NCBI GenBank assembly: GCA_963555705.1
Contig: OY743184.1
Span: 18,465,859 to 18,529,858 of the forward strand
Length of the DNA stretch: 64,000 nt
Source: Ligustrum vulgare
Lineage: Eukaryota > Streptophyta > Magnoliopsida > Lamiales > Oleaceae
Reading direction: 5' to 3'
The position numbers and the translations under genes are program-made. The notes beneath the pieces were generated by a model that did no database searches, had not been told where the DNA came from, and was given only the letters and a program-made list of their open reading frames with translations. Below, in pieces: positions 43,402 to 55,765 of this stretch. How positions within the stretch are numbered: position 1 is the stretch's first letter; every line of letters begins with the position of its first letter.

Positions 43402-43664
43402 AGAGAAGCGATATTATGCCCTCGGGGAACAGCTCAACTAGTAAAGGTTGAGGGGACATAATGTCAATTTCGCTGGCAATCCACAAGGTGGGGGTTCTAA
43501 TCTGACAGCAACGCTTTGAACTTGACTTCCTTGTAGATTTGATTAGTGGCCAAACTCTCAATCCCTGATCAGTTAAGGCATATTCGACGATCTACATCCT
43601 CCATCGAGGCCCAAGATAGGTGCCCCGGAGGTGAGGGCTTCACCCTTTTTTAGAGAAGCGATAT
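43402..43664 (+). mobile_element. SINE with 13-bp target duplication
   Basis: Body 43415-43651 flanked by AGAGAAGCGATAT at 43402-43414 and 43652-43664. It has a tRNA-like 5' region with a possible A-box (CAGCTCAACTAG near 43431) and a B-box-like GGTTCTAATCT (near 43491). It ends in a T-run (43646-43651), as several plant SINE families do. No coding capacity. It would be transcribed by RNA polymerase III and mobilised by a LINE. Confidence 0.85.
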
Positions 43665-46434
43665 AATAATTATTTTTATGAATTATGCTACTTGCATTTC
43701 AATGTTTAATTATTTATGTGTATATGTAGCATTTTCATTATTTTTTATTCATAAAAGAAGAGATCTGGAAAAACTTGTCACTTACGTGGACAGGACAATG
43801 AACCTTGCTAACAAAAAGGGTGGAAAAAGAAACACTTTTCCATGTCATCACTCATCAGTCATCACCGATAATAATCCACAAAGACCGTGACTGCATAAAC
43901 ACTGTTGCGAGAGAGTGAAAAGAGAGATTCTTTACAAAAAAGGTACAAAACAACATAGGTCTCGAAACAAATTGAAGTAACGAAGGGTGCCCGAAATTTG
44001 AAGTAGTTAAAGAGCAGCGAGTGTTAGATCTCTTACTCTCCCATTTCACTTTTTTTTTTTTTTAAATTGAATTTACTAAATTATCTGAGGTTCGATTTTC
44101 GAATTTTCTTTATTTTTATGGATATGATTTTGAATCAAATAAATTTAGCGATGGGTTTAATAAAAGGGTTTGGAAAAATAAATTTTCTATTTTAAAAACA
44201 TATGATTTAATTCTTTTAATTTCGTGTTTGCTCTGCAAAAATTTTTCTCGATGCCAGTGTTCGTATTTTCTGCTGGTTATGCTGTGATTGATTTTTCAGT
44301 AGATGTTCTTAATAATTAATTGCTGAGAATTCTGGCATTCTGCTACATTTTTTTTTTTATGATGGGTTTGTTTAATATTTCATCATTTTGGGGGATTTTT
44401 CCGAAATAATTGTTTATGTCATATATTTGATAACCAACTGGAATCATTGAAGAGGGATATGACTTTGTGGTGAATCGTGTTTACGTGTTGCCACATGTAG
44501 TTTCAAATCAGCTGCTTCAGGTGTTGGATTGGAATCATCGATTCCTATCCAAACCATTGCATTGCATTGCATTGTATGATAAGATTTACTTTGAAATACT
44601 AGGATTGTATAATTTAGATCAGACTAATTTCCACTAAAGTCTACAGTTTACTTTTACCAAACATTGTTTAAAACTATCGTCTTCAGTTTTCTGCGTATAC
44701 CTGTTCTTTGTCGACAGAACGATCAACATTCAAAAAAAATGCTGGATAAGAAGATTTATGAAAACTATAGAGTAGGTATGATGTTTGTATAATTCATAAT
44801 TATCAAGTTGCGTGGTCTCGTGAGACCTTTCTTGTGGTTTTGGATTTTTTTTGGTTTTTTAAAATGAGATCAATGCACAGAACTGTGACAGCTGATAACA
44901 ACTTTTCTTTCAAGTAAATCAAGATCATCTTTTACATCAATGACCACCATTATTGAAGCATATTAATGGTTTATGATGAGAAATACTTGAAAATGAATTG
45001 AGTTTATAATGCTCTTATGGTCTGGTTTCTTCAAAGGCAAAATTGTGACTGGACGAGGATGAGGTGTAGGGAAAAACCTCCATTAAGACTGTAAGCTGTA
45101 AGGTATACACCTCCACAATGAATGCACAATACAAGCATATTCATTTTGTGGAAGTTAGGAGAGCCAGCAATCAAGTATTTGATGTCAGTACTCGTGTTTA
45201 CGCATTCTGCCACTGTTATCAACATAAACTTCCATCTGGACATTTCTAACGCTAATTTATAGAGGCAAAACCTTGTAAATCAACATATTTTCTTGAATTT
45301 ATATAAAATGGGATGAATCATTATGTCATCAAAGCCTATTAGCTAGACTCTCTTAATTAGTCAAGCAAGCAATTTGAATAGGGATTATGAAGAAGCCCTT
45401 ACTTTAGCCTTGCGCGTGTACAAGCTCCATCTGATTTATATTATACTTAATGGAATGACAATAGATGGTTAGAAGAATCCAGTAGAATTGACTCATCATC
45501 TTCTAATTGACATTCAAATCTTTTTTAGATGCTGTATTGTCTATTCATTTTGTAAACTTAACATGTAAATTTATCTATTTATTCACTAGTTTTAAACGTA
45601 GATGCTGTATTATCTATTCATTTTGTAAACTTAACATATAAATTTATCTATTTATTCACTAGTTTTAAACTTTTTATCACATTACTTTTTTGTTTGATGA
45701 ATGATGGAAAAGGAAAAGGAAAATATTTTCCTTTTCCATCTTTTATTTTCTCATCTAATGCTAGAGAAAATATTTGGAAGGAATTTAACTAAAACATGCA
45801 TCATTTACTTGTACCTAGAAAATATTTGGCATGGAAAATTTTCCAATCAAACAAGAAACAAGGAAAATATTTTCTTTGATTAGACAATTTCCATGGAAAA
45901 TATAGGTAATCAAACACACCCTTAAGGTTTTGAATATTAGGAATTACAATATTTAGTGCAATAATTGTATAAGGATTTGCAATCCAGCTTCTTCGCTTTT
46001 TTTGTGTTTCTTTTCCTTTGTTTAATTTTCTTTCCGTAGAATGGTGGTGGAAGGATGGGAATAAATGCTCTGTTTTTATCTGGTATATATGACTTTAAAG
46101 GATGAAAAGTGGTAGATAGTATTACCGGTTGCACATAGATTTGGCTCAAGAAAAGGACCCAGACTCTATATTTCTTAATATATTTTTGGCTCCTTTTACA
46201 GCCATGCAGTAACAGAGGATCTGTTTGTCGACCAACATAGCATTTAGGAGAAGTAATCAAGTCTAGGTATTGTTTGTCACTCCTAATAGACCTCAAAAGC
46301 CAGTTTCCTTCTTTAGAGTTATCTTAGAGATTCCCTGTTGTTCCTCATCATACATATTTCATATTTCCTTTACCACTTTAAACACCTAGATTGGACTATA
46401 TATTAATGCTTTCCATCTCGATATTTGTGAACAG
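43665..46434 (+). other. upstream region of the RING-CH gene, no coding exon identified
   Basis: It may contain the promoter and 5' untranslated exon(s). A purine-rich segment at 43900-44045 could be leader sequence, but no start site can be fixed. A 73-bp tandem duplication lies at 45526-45670 (TAGATGCTGTATT...TTTTAAAC twice). No other gene is seen. Confidence 0.45.
45526..45670 (+). repeat. 73-bp tandem duplication
   Basis: Copies 45526-45598 and 45599-45670 differ at only a few positions (GTATTGTC against GTATTATC, ACATGTAA against ACATATAA). Confidence 0.92.
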
Positions 46435-46516
46435 GAATTTTCTTCATTTTCATCATTGTTTGAAAACAGTGTACTCGTACTGGCAGGGACAAACTGTGTT
46501 CACAAGTTCCAGTGTG

Positions 46517-47410
46517 ATGGATAAGAAAACTTCACATCAAACTGGTGAAGTCCATGAGGAAGGTTGTTTACCCATTGAGAACAAAGAGTCGAGGTCCTAC
46601 GCTGTCTCACGTCATAGTGTAGACAAGGAGGCAGGTTTGGCAACCTGCCGAGTATGTCAATGCGTTGAATCTGATGGAGGGTGCGATGCTGCACTGGGAT
46701 TTTTGGGTATTTCTCCACCATCATTTGATGTAAATAATAGCAACCCTGAGGTTAATAATCATGCCAAAGTCCCGTTAAAAAGTACTGCAAATGATACTGA
46801 TTACAGAAATGATGAAAAAGGTTCTGGCTTTGTTGAATTTATTAGCCCGGATGGTGAAGTTTTCCTTTGTAGCACTGATGTAGAACTGGGTTATGATCAC
46901 AACCAAGATTGGCTAGTTGAGCTCGGGTGTGCTTGCAAAAGTGACCTTGCTCTAGCACATTATGCTTGTGCACTGAAATGGTTTATCAATCGTGGATCAA
47001 CCATTTGTGAAATTTGTGGTTCCGTGGCAAAAAACATAAGATCTGCGGACTTCAAAAAAGTCTTGAGTGCTTTGAAGGAATATGAAGTTTCAAGGGAAAG
47101 GATTGTGAATGGGGAGCCTAATCCTGCACCACTGCCAACAAATTTTGGTGTAGATCCCAATGCTGTTGCTGCAATTCGAAGACAAAGGCTAAGTGAAATT
47201 TCATTGTGGTTTATTCCTCACAGCAACTCTTCCACTGTGTCCCAGGTGGTTGGTGAACCACCTTCTACTAATAATAATATTGTCACGGAGGAAGGTGCCT
47301 CTTCAGAAAATACAGCAACCAAATGGGCTGTAGAAGGCACTGGGATCTTGCTTGCTACAGGCCTTCTGACTGTTACTCTTGCATGGCTTCTTGCCGCTTG
47401 TGTTGGAAAG
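46517..47410 (+). CDS. RING-CH (MARCH-like) membrane E3 ubiquitin ligase, coding exon 1
   Basis: The three coding exons (46517-47410, 49817-49891, 51338-51454) join in phase 0 to 361 residues. RING-CH proteins transfer ubiquitin to membrane-protein substrates from endomembranes or the plasma membrane. The C4HC3 finger is C44-x2-C47, C138-x-C140, H148-x2-C151 and C164-x2-C167. The C-x-C-x7-H-x2-C and C-x2-C spacings are canonical, but about 90 residues separate the first pair from the second, where most RING-CH domains have far fewer. A membrane segment lies at about 274-296, with two more in exons 2 and 3. ATG 46517 is chosen because the protein reads naturally from there. The open frame extends to 46391, so a longer N-terminus is possible. 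The donor at 47411 is GTATTT. Confidence 0.88.
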
Positions 47411-47532
47411 GTATTTGGAGTTGCTTCTTCTTCAACATTCATTTAGGAACTTTTGCTATAAACTTACCTGATTTTCATGTAGTTCCTTAATTTGTTATTT
47501 TTTCTTTCATAATTATGCCTTTTAATGCTTGT

Positions 47533-48194
47533 TGTCACGGACTTGCTAATTTCCTCCAAGAACCGTGCGGCCTTAGTGTCTTCAACTTCCGCCCTCGCGG
47601 TTATTACACTAAGTCAGCCTCCCCAATTGGCGTTGATGTCTTAGAAAGGCACTAAGTAGAACACTTTAAGAAAATGACAATGAAGGAACACAAGAACTTA
47701 CAAAGAAGGCTTTGTATTGAATAAGGACACTCTTTACAACACTCTATACAAGTTCACTCTCTTCATCTAAAACAAATGAACCTACCACCTATTTATACTA
47801 CTAGCCTCCTCAAATGGATGGCTAAGATCAACTTGATCTAACGGTCTACAATCCGTCTCTAGAATTCTCTACCATAATATCTACATTAAAATATACAAAG
47901 AATATACTAGGATTATCTAGAAAATTCCTACATCTACACACTTGTAGAACATTCTAGAATCCCCCTTTCTTTAAGAATTCTCTTCAATCTTCTAGAAAGT
48001 TCCTTCAGATCCCTTCCATGAAGTCTTCCAGATCTAGCTAGTTCCACCATATTCCGCATTCTTCTGGAACCTTCTAGAAACCTCAATTGCGCATCTTTTC
48101 GTAAAATTGGCAGCTCGCCCTTTTTGTGCATCCTCGCGCACCCGTCTTGAAAAATTATTATATTTCTTCGATGGATCACATGCGGGGCGTGACA
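47533..48194 (-). mobile_element. solo LTR with heat-shock elements, antisense in intron 1
   Basis: Bounded by TGTCACG (47533) and CGTGACA (48194), with TTGT outside both ends as a possible target duplication. On the minus strand a TATA box (GTATAAATAGG near 47795-47806) lies downstream of the heat-shock-element cluster, giving a normal U3-to-R layout toward 47533. No internal retroelement sequence. The layout recalls heat-activated copia LTRs of the ONSEN type, but family identity is not established. Confidence 0.65.
47939..48084 (-). promoter_or_regulatory. heat-shock element cluster
   Basis: Perfect alternating units: TTCTGGAACCTTCTAGAA (48063-48080, four units), TTCTAGAAAGTTC (47991-48003, three units) and GAACATTCTAGAA (47947-47959, three units). 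Further partial sites such as GAATTCTC lie near 47976. These match the nTTCnnGAAnnTTCn consensus bound by heat-shock transcription factors. Confidence 0.8.
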
Positions 48195-48239
48195 TTGTGC
48201 TCACTTGAGGTAGTCACTAACACTCCATTCCTTAACACA

Positions 48240-48395
48240 ATCATTACACTTTATAAACCAATTTATAAACAACACAATTTCTCAAACCACTTTTTAACCA
48301 CACACATTTTCTCTCTCCACTTTTTAACCAACATTTTACCTCAAAAATATAAATAAACCAATTTATAAATTGCTCCAGTGTTGCCAAACAGAGCA
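48240..48395. mobile_element. MITE-like dispersed repeat in intron 1
   Basis: Shares CAATTTCTCAAACCACTTTTTAACCA and CATTTTACCTCAAAAATATAAATAAACC with 32981-33139 and 50865-50960. The ends include ATAAACCAATTTATAAA and CAATTTATAAATTG. TSDs are not resolved. Confidence 0.5.
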
Positions 48396-49816
48396 TAAAT
48401 GATTGATGGTTGAGCTTTCTCTGAAAAACATGAGTACAATGTGTATATATCTTACAATTTCAAGAAGGGGAATGATGCTTGCTGACTCTCTAAAGTCTCT
48501 GTTTACATTTCAAGCTGGGTAAGTACAAGTATGCATCTACGTACCTGATCTTTTCTGAGTTCATACGTGAGTTCGTGCTTATGTGAATTATAGAGACAGA
48601 TGTCTCTCAAGTGCTCGAAAAGCTTAATAGCAATGGTTTACCACCTAATGAAAACTGCCATAAGGCATTTTGAACATATTAGTAATCTACGAAGTAACAA
48701 TTTTAGTCAAATAAATATGTATCGGGTGAACATATCAAACATGTAAGAGTAATTAGGATTAACTGCTAATTGATTCTCTGCATTTCCTTTTTATATAGAT
48801 ACAGACCACATGCTATAGTGTCAAATGCCTTGTGTGATAGCTAATGAAGATAAGTCACTGTCAGTAACTTTTGCCTGCTATTTGAACTTGAAGAGTTGAA
48901 TTGGCCACTTAATTTAGTAAGTTAGCCTTTGGATTCAGAGATATTAGGCTTTACTAGGCCATTGTTCTTATCCACCATTACTATTTGTTTAAGGAGCTAT
49001 ATCTAGGATTGTTAGTCCGTTAGCATTGATGTACTGCAAAAAGATAGAAGAAATATAAAGAAAGGCCATTGTTTCCTATTATTAATGTGTGATCTATCCG
49101 AATAACCACTGCCAGATATGATTCTATTCCCCCTTCGTACTACAAGAAAATGAGATTCTTCCCCGGGTTTATTTCGTGCTTAAGAAGGCTGTAGTGAGAA
49201 TGAGGATCACTTCGGAACTCTAGGAGAATGAGGGTTTTAGGGCGAGATCTAAAAGCTCTCCAACATGTTGCGGAGCCTTCGGCCGTGAGAGGGTGTATTG
49301 TATGCTTGCATGCATGCATTTTTTTTTTACCTTTTCGATAAGCATTTGACGCAACATTATTATATGGGACTATGAAAGAATTCTGAATCCAATCTTTCTG
49401 AAGAGAAGATGAAATATAAAGGTGAAGCCCAGGGGGAGGACTGAGACTTACAATAGAGTACAAGTTTGCAATATGAAGTCTTCTACCTTCTGAGAATACC
49501 ACTTAGGACCCAAAAATTGAAGGAAAGATACAAATTCTAATCTAATATGTTGTAATTTATCAAACAAGGCCTCTCTTGTCAATTATTGGAACGATTCAAT
49601 GCAATTAATTAGACCCATTAGAGTTTTATCAGTGCAAGATGAAGACTTGTATGTACTGTTTGATCAACAATATCAACTGCCAATGAGACTTTCTAATGGT
49701 GAAAGAAATTGTCATCCTTTTGTGATTAAGATTTGCACGTCACAATTTACAAATTCATTTCCTTGTATATTTCTTGCTACCCTTGATTTAGCTGACCACC
49801 TTTTCTTCTTTTGCAG

Positions 49817-49891
49817 AAAACTGCCAGAAATGGTCTTCACATTCTTCTTGGAGGAATATGTGCTTTGACAGTTGTTGTTTCCTTTCGCTTT
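49817..49891 (+). CDS. RING-CH gene, coding exon 2
   Basis: 25 codons, phase 0 on both sides, between TTTTGCAG and GTAAGTTC. It encodes K-T-A-R-N-G then a hydrophobic segment (L-H-I-L-L-G-G-I-C-A-L-T-V-V-V), the second membrane span of the protein (about residues 304-322). Confidence 0.88.
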
Positions 49892-51337
49892 GTAAGTTCA
49901 GAAGTATTTATTCTCATACTTACCCGTCTAAAAAAATCTGATTTCATTGGATCGTCTCAATTATATAAAATTTACAATGATTACTGAGATCGAGAAACCA
50001 TGAAGATGATGGGATCCACAGAGCTGTGAAGAGTGTTTGAAATAACCGAAGCTCTTTTTTTTCCGGATATTTGTAAAATATTTTGTGCTTAAGTTTCTGA
50101 TTTTAATTCTTCTTTGTCAAAATGTGGCTCTATCATTAACTGATTTGCTCTTTCCTGCATATTTCCCCCTGGCTTTCTGTTCATGTTTATGGAAATCCTT
50201 AAATAGAAAATGGACACATAGGATTCTTCTTATTTTGGTCAGTAGTGAAGATGTAGAGCAGATGGTAGTTACTTGGCACTTGACATCTCTCGTGGTATGA
50301 TACTCAAAATTTCCTGTCCACTACTTTGAAAACCCAATCAAGTAAACTAAGTGCTTGTTTGAGCCTCATTATTAGATTATTTGGATAATATATTTTGGAG
50401 TAACGATTTTTTGAAGAATGTGTAGTTGAAAATTAAGAGAGAAAAATATATTAGAGAATGTGTGATTGAAAGTAAGAGATTGAAAAATGTATTAAATTAT
50501 AATAGGACTCAAACAAAGGCTAAGTGTTATATATAATTTATTAAATTAGAGAATGTGTGGTTGAAGGTAAGAGATAGAAAAATGTATTAAATTATACTGG
50601 GACTCAAACAAAGGCTAAGTGTTATATATAATTTATTCTTGCTTTCTGTCAAATGATTGAAGAAGATATATCATTGAAACCGTACGGAAAAATTCAATTA
50701 TCCAATTTGATATGTGATAGTGCAAGCAAACTGAGGATAGCCATTTAGAATAGTACAAAATATTGAATACTAGATGGAAAGAACTAGAGTTTCCTTGGTG
50801 TCAAATGTTTTTCGCTGAAAGTTTGTAGTTTCTATGGTGCATCTATTTTGGTAATTTAGTCTTTGTTTGGTAAATGTTCCCTAAATAACTTTTTAACCAC
50901 ACATATTTTCTCTCTCCACTTTTTAACCATACATTTTACCTAGAAAACATAAAAAAACATGTTTTTAAACAAAAATCTTTTAATAATAAAAGCCTTAGTC
51001 TAGTGAATTTTAAGGTTTTGTTTTCATTACGTTCATTAGCATTATAATAGAAATGCATTAGATTTTGATGATTTATTATATATATAATCTATGTTTCCAT
51101 CACTCCCTTTTTCGCCAACAGAGAAATGTGGTTTAGGTTGTTTTTCATGCATTATTCGTCTGAAAGATTATATTTGAACGTGACTTTACCTTTTATAATA
51201 TCCCATCATGCAATAAATTTCATAAATATGTTTCTGCTTGGGAAGGACACTATTTTTATGCGGTTCACTTTTATGAAAAAAAAAAAACATTTTCTATTGT
51301 ATCTTTATGCTAATAAATTTTCCTCATACTTGTACAG
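49892..51337 (+). other. intron 2 of the RING-CH gene
   Basis: 1,446 bp, GTAAGT at 49892 and CTTGTACAG at 51329-51337. It contains a 95-bp tandem duplication (50451-50545 and 50546-50637) within a MITE-like block. That block is bounded by TGCTTGTTTGAGCC (50353) and GGACTCAAACAAAGGC. A second short dispersed repeat lies near 50865-50960. No other gene. Confidence 0.82.
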
Positions 51338-51454
51338 TTTGTGCTGACCAGAATCAAGTATGGACCTGCACGATACTGGGCGATTTTGTTCGTCTTCTGG
51401 TTTCTCGTGTTTGGGATATGGGCGTCAAGAAACCATGGTGATCATGCAACATGA
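51338..51454 (+). CDS. RING-CH gene, coding exon 3 with stop
   Basis: 38 codons and TGA at 51452-51454, phase 0 after the acceptor. It encodes F-V-L-T-R-I-K-Y-G-P-A-R-Y-W then a third membrane span (A-I-L-F-V-F-W-F-L-V-F-G-I-W) and a short polar tail. Plant RING-CH proteins of this class typically end soon after this span. Confidence 0.88.
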   Translation, partial: FVLTRIKYGPARYWAILFVFWFLVFGIWASRNHGDHAT

Positions 51455-51876
51455 TTAGTTTTCCTTTCCTTTTTCGTTTTTTTCAGAAAACTCGATGCAC
51501 ATATCCAGTCCGTTCTTGAACCGATTTATCCATCAATTAAGCAAAATAAAACTTCATATCAATGTATTTAGTGAAAATATTATATTCGTAGAACAAGCTC
51601 TTCATAGGAGATTTGTCAAAGATTGGACCTCTAATCTATTGCTATGTATGAGAATTCCATTTGATTTTGTTAATCCTGCATTGTAAATCCTTTCGATTTA
51701 TAGTCGAATTAAATTCCAGTACATGGTTGTATATTAATTATGTTTTCCATAAATTTGAAATCTCAACTGTGAGTCTGTGACCATTTATATTTTGTCAAGA
51801 ATTGTAGGAGGAAAAATGGATCTTTTTCCATTTTCTCCCTAGACATATAAACCTTTATCTTTATAGTTTATACTAA
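51455..51876 (+). other. 3' untranslated and downstream region of the RING-CH gene
   Basis: No further ORF supported. AT-rich, with no defined polyadenylation site that I would commit to. Confidence 0.5.
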
Positions 51877-54050
51877 TTGTCTATCCTTGCGATGCACGAA
51901 ATATATAATTTTTAAATCATAATTTTGAAAATATCTTGATTATACAATCATATCAAATAAAAAAAACATAATTCAAATAAAATTTCAATACAAAACGTTA
52001 TTAAATTTGAAACTTTAAAAAATGCAAAACTAATCAAAATAAAAAAAAAAAAATGCTACATGTTACTAAGTATACCGTGTTACTCAAAATTTGACACTTA
52101 ATTAAATTTTTTATATAAAATCTCTTTTGACTTTTAATTATTTTTTCTCTGAAAATTTGTCCACCTCATCACCTATTTCCTTTTTAATATGTTATAATTT
52201 TTTATTAACTATATTTTTTAATGTGTTGCTTACATTTATTTTATTTTTCCTTATTTTTTAAACATGTCATTTTTTGTCAAAATGATGAAATAATTAAGCA
52301 TCCGTTTGACAATACTGTTAGGTTTATAAACTTGTTTATTTATGATTTTGAGGTAAAAAATAGTGTCTGAAAATTTGAGAGAGAAAATATGTGTGGTTAA
52401 AAAGTTGATAAAAAATAATTAATTATTTTTGATAAAATGCGATTGAAGAGCCTACTCATTTATTGACATATTAGGAAGCAAAATTTCAATGATTTTATTT
52501 ACATATTTTCAAAATATAGTAATTCAATTTTTTCATTTCTAACTTAACAAATTTATATAACGTATATTTATTTATTTTAAAATATATTAATTCAAAATTT
52601 TCATTTTCAATATAATACATTTACATAGATATGATATGACATTTATTTACATTCAAATATATTAATCCAATTTTCTTATTTCCTACATAACATATGTTAT
52701 TGAGTTTGAAACTTTAAGAAAGACAAAACCAATTAAAATAAAAAAAATTCTGCATGTACACTCAGTTTACCGCGCTACTTAAAGTTTGATCCTTAATTAA
52801 ATTTTTTATATTAAATTTCTTTTGACTTTTATTTACGTTTTTCTATGAAAATTTGTCTACCTTATCACCTATTTTCCTTTTAATATGTTATAATTTTTAA
52901 TTAACTTTATTTTTTAATATGTTGCTTATATATATTTTATTCGAAATCAAATATATTAATTAATATATTTTATTTTTCCTTATTTTTTATACATACCAGT
53001 TTTTGTCAAAATGATGAAATTATTAAATTTTCTACCAATTTATCATTGATGGTAAAAAGTTGATAGCAAATAATTAATTGTTTTTGTAATATACTTATTG
53101 AAGGACCTACTCATTTATTGACATATTAGGAAGTAAAATCTCAATGATTTTATTATTTATCTTCAAAATATATTAATTCAAAATTTTCATTTCTAACTTA
53201 ACAAATTTATAGAGCATGTATTTATTTATTTTCAAATATATTAATACAAAATTTTCATTTTCAATATAACACATTTACATATATATATGACATTTATTTA
53301 TGTTAAAATATATTAATACGATTTTTTCAAGTCATACATAACACATTTACATCGATATCACATTTATTTATAATCAAATATATTAATCCAATGTTTTCAT
53401 TTCCTACATAACACATTTACATAGATATCACATTATTTATATTCAAATATATTAATCTATTTTTTTCATATCCAATGTAACACATTTACACATAGTAAAT
53501 GAAGAACCTACTCATTTATTGACATATCAGGAGGTAAAACTTCAATGATTTTATTTATTTATTTTCAAAATATATTTATTAAAAATTTTCATTTCTAACT
53601 TAACAAATTTATGTAGCATCTATTTATTTATTTTCAAATATATTAATCCAAAATTCTCATTTTCAATATAACACATTTACATAGATATGACATTTATTTA
53701 TATTCAAATATATTAATATAATTTTTTCATTTTCTACATAACATATTTACATAGATAAGACATTTATTTATGTTTAAATATATTAATTCAATTTTTTCAT
53801 TTCCTATATAACATATTTACATAGATATCAAATTATTTATGTTCAAATATATTAATCTAATTTTTGCATTTCCAATGCAATACATTTACACATAGTACAT
53901 TTATTACAATTATTTTCTTTATTTATTTATATTTATATTATATATTTTATATATATATGATATAGAAGTAGAAGTGAGAAGAGGTGGTCATTAAATGCAA
54001 ATTTCCTTCCAAAATGACTTTCTTTCCCGACTTCTACTTTTATATATATA
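51877..54050 (-). mobile_element. Helitron-like element, minus orientation
   Basis: On the minus strand it starts near TCTTTATATATATAAAAGTAGAAGTCGGG (54048) and ends near GTGCATCGCAAGGATAGACAATTAGT (51877). Interior blocks such as CAAAATTTGACACTTAATTAAATTTTTTATA match, in reverse complement, the units at 34485-40075. It contains two long imperfect direct repeats (about 52000-52700 and 52715-53340) and a partial third (53500-53960). No ORF. Confidence 0.6.
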
Positions 54051-54057
54051 AAGAAAA

Positions 54058-55765
54058 GATAAAGATATATATAAAAATAATATAGCTGTCACATAAATTC
54101 GCACATAATTTTTCGTCTATTTTTACCTTCCTCTTTAGGAAATTTCTTAATTTTATAAATTTATTATTCTTTTAATAACTAAATTAGGAGAGTTCAATTA
54201 ATGCAATCTGTAATAAATAATTTTTTAGATTTGTGAAAAAAAGAACATCTATAAAAAGTCAAATTATAGATAATTTTTATTTTTTTGATAATTATTGTAT
54301 TATTTTAAATTCTAAAAATGAGTAATATCGGTGTCAAATTCAAGATATCATCGAGAAGTTTAATACAATCCAACAGATAAAAGCAAATTCTAAACATAAC
54401 ATTCGTAAAATCGTCTCAAATACTAAAGTTAAAAGTTTTAATTATTCTTTTACTTTTTTCAATATCTAATCTTTTAATTTATCCCATTTGAGTACTAAAA
54501 TCATACATTTTCTTTTCTTATTATTTAAATTCAATTTGACCTAAATAATTAATTTCGAATTCTTTTTTTATCAAATTGAAAGAAATAATAGATATATGAT
54601 CTTTTTATTTAAATTCAATTATTATGCTTTTAATTTCTACAACTTTATGATTCGATAAATTCATTGGTTTAACTTGTAAAATATATATTACATACTTTAA
54701 CAATAGTTCATTGAATTCTATTAAATATAAAAATAGAAGTTGTTAGGAAATTCATTCTATTTAAAAATAGAATATGGTCAACACATATGTTTAACACGCA
54801 CCATTGAATAAAAATATGTTTGATAGAAACTAAATTAAAATAATTTTAAATGTGCGGTTGAAAGTGAGAGAAAGTGGTATAAAAAAATTAAATAATTGTC
54901 AAATAAATCAATTAAGTGGTTGGAAATGAAAGTTGAAAAGTGATTTTTTTTAGAATGTGTGGTTAAAAATAGTATGTGCAATTGTGAAAAATGAGGTTTT
55001 AAAAAATGTGTGGTTGAAAATGAACACTGAAAAAAAATATTTTTGAAGAATCAATTCGATATGAATAAGTAATAAAATCTTATATCTTATGGGTTAAGCT
55101 CCATTTATAAATTGAGATGTATATACGATTTTTTTTTTTTTTGTATTTAAAGTAAATTGTATTTGTAAATTTTGGTCGTAATGTATTTGTTTATTTTATA
55201 TGTAATGAAATGAAATGAAATATTTGTTTAATATATTTAAATATTAATTATCTGATTAAGATAGTATCAATTCGTATAGTATTATTCGAGAAGACGATTA
55301 ATTAATTATGTGAATGTCTATTAGCATTTTATTTCATTTTATGATTTGAAAATTGTAAACATTTTAACTTTTAGAAATCAATTAACCGTAAGCTCGACTT
55401 CAATCATCAAATCAAAATCGTAAAGTATAGAATATGTCACGTGTCTAGATTTTACTCCGCCTAAATAGACTAAAAAAATTAGAAAATGAACAATTATCTA
55501 TTAAAAGAATTGTGAAAGTTGCAACTTATGTATGCAAGTTAGTTGCCTTTCTTATTTCATTCTGTACTAAGAAAATTTATGATATTAGACCAAGTAAGAA
55601 ATCTTATTGGGAGAAATAAAATTTTAAATTATCCACAATTTGTATATGCAAGTAATATTTTTGTTGTTCATTGTGTTATTTTTGTCAGACATTGTATTTT
55701 TACAACTTATTCAATAAATAATTGTCAATTATATCTTCTATGCAGCGCATAGGTGCAATTACTAG
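54058..55765 (+). mobile_element. Helitron-like element, plus orientation
   Basis: Starts near ATATATATAAAAATAATATAGCTGTCAC, parallel to the array units. It ends with the hairpin CTATGC-AGC-GCATAG (55738-55752), GTGCAATTA and CTAG (55762-55765) followed by T, which is a typical Helitron 3' terminus. Its interior 54315-55470 is the inverted partner of 33330-34475. No Rep/helicase is present. Confidence 0.65.

Larger units (their letters stand above)
47411..49816 (+). other. intron 1 of the RING-CH gene
   Basis: 2,406-bp intron, GT at 47411 and TTTTGCAG at 49809-49816. It carries a solo LTR with heat-shock elements (47533-48194) and a MITE-like repeat (48240-48395). From 48400 to 49816 I see no gene. 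Small ORFs there have no recognisable domain. Confidence 0.85.

Noticed and set aside
49138..49502. TACTACAAGAAAATGAG resembling a CACTA transposon end
   Set aside because: The first base is T, not C, and no matching TTTTCTTGTAGTG end was found nearby. The 120-aa ORF over it has no domain.
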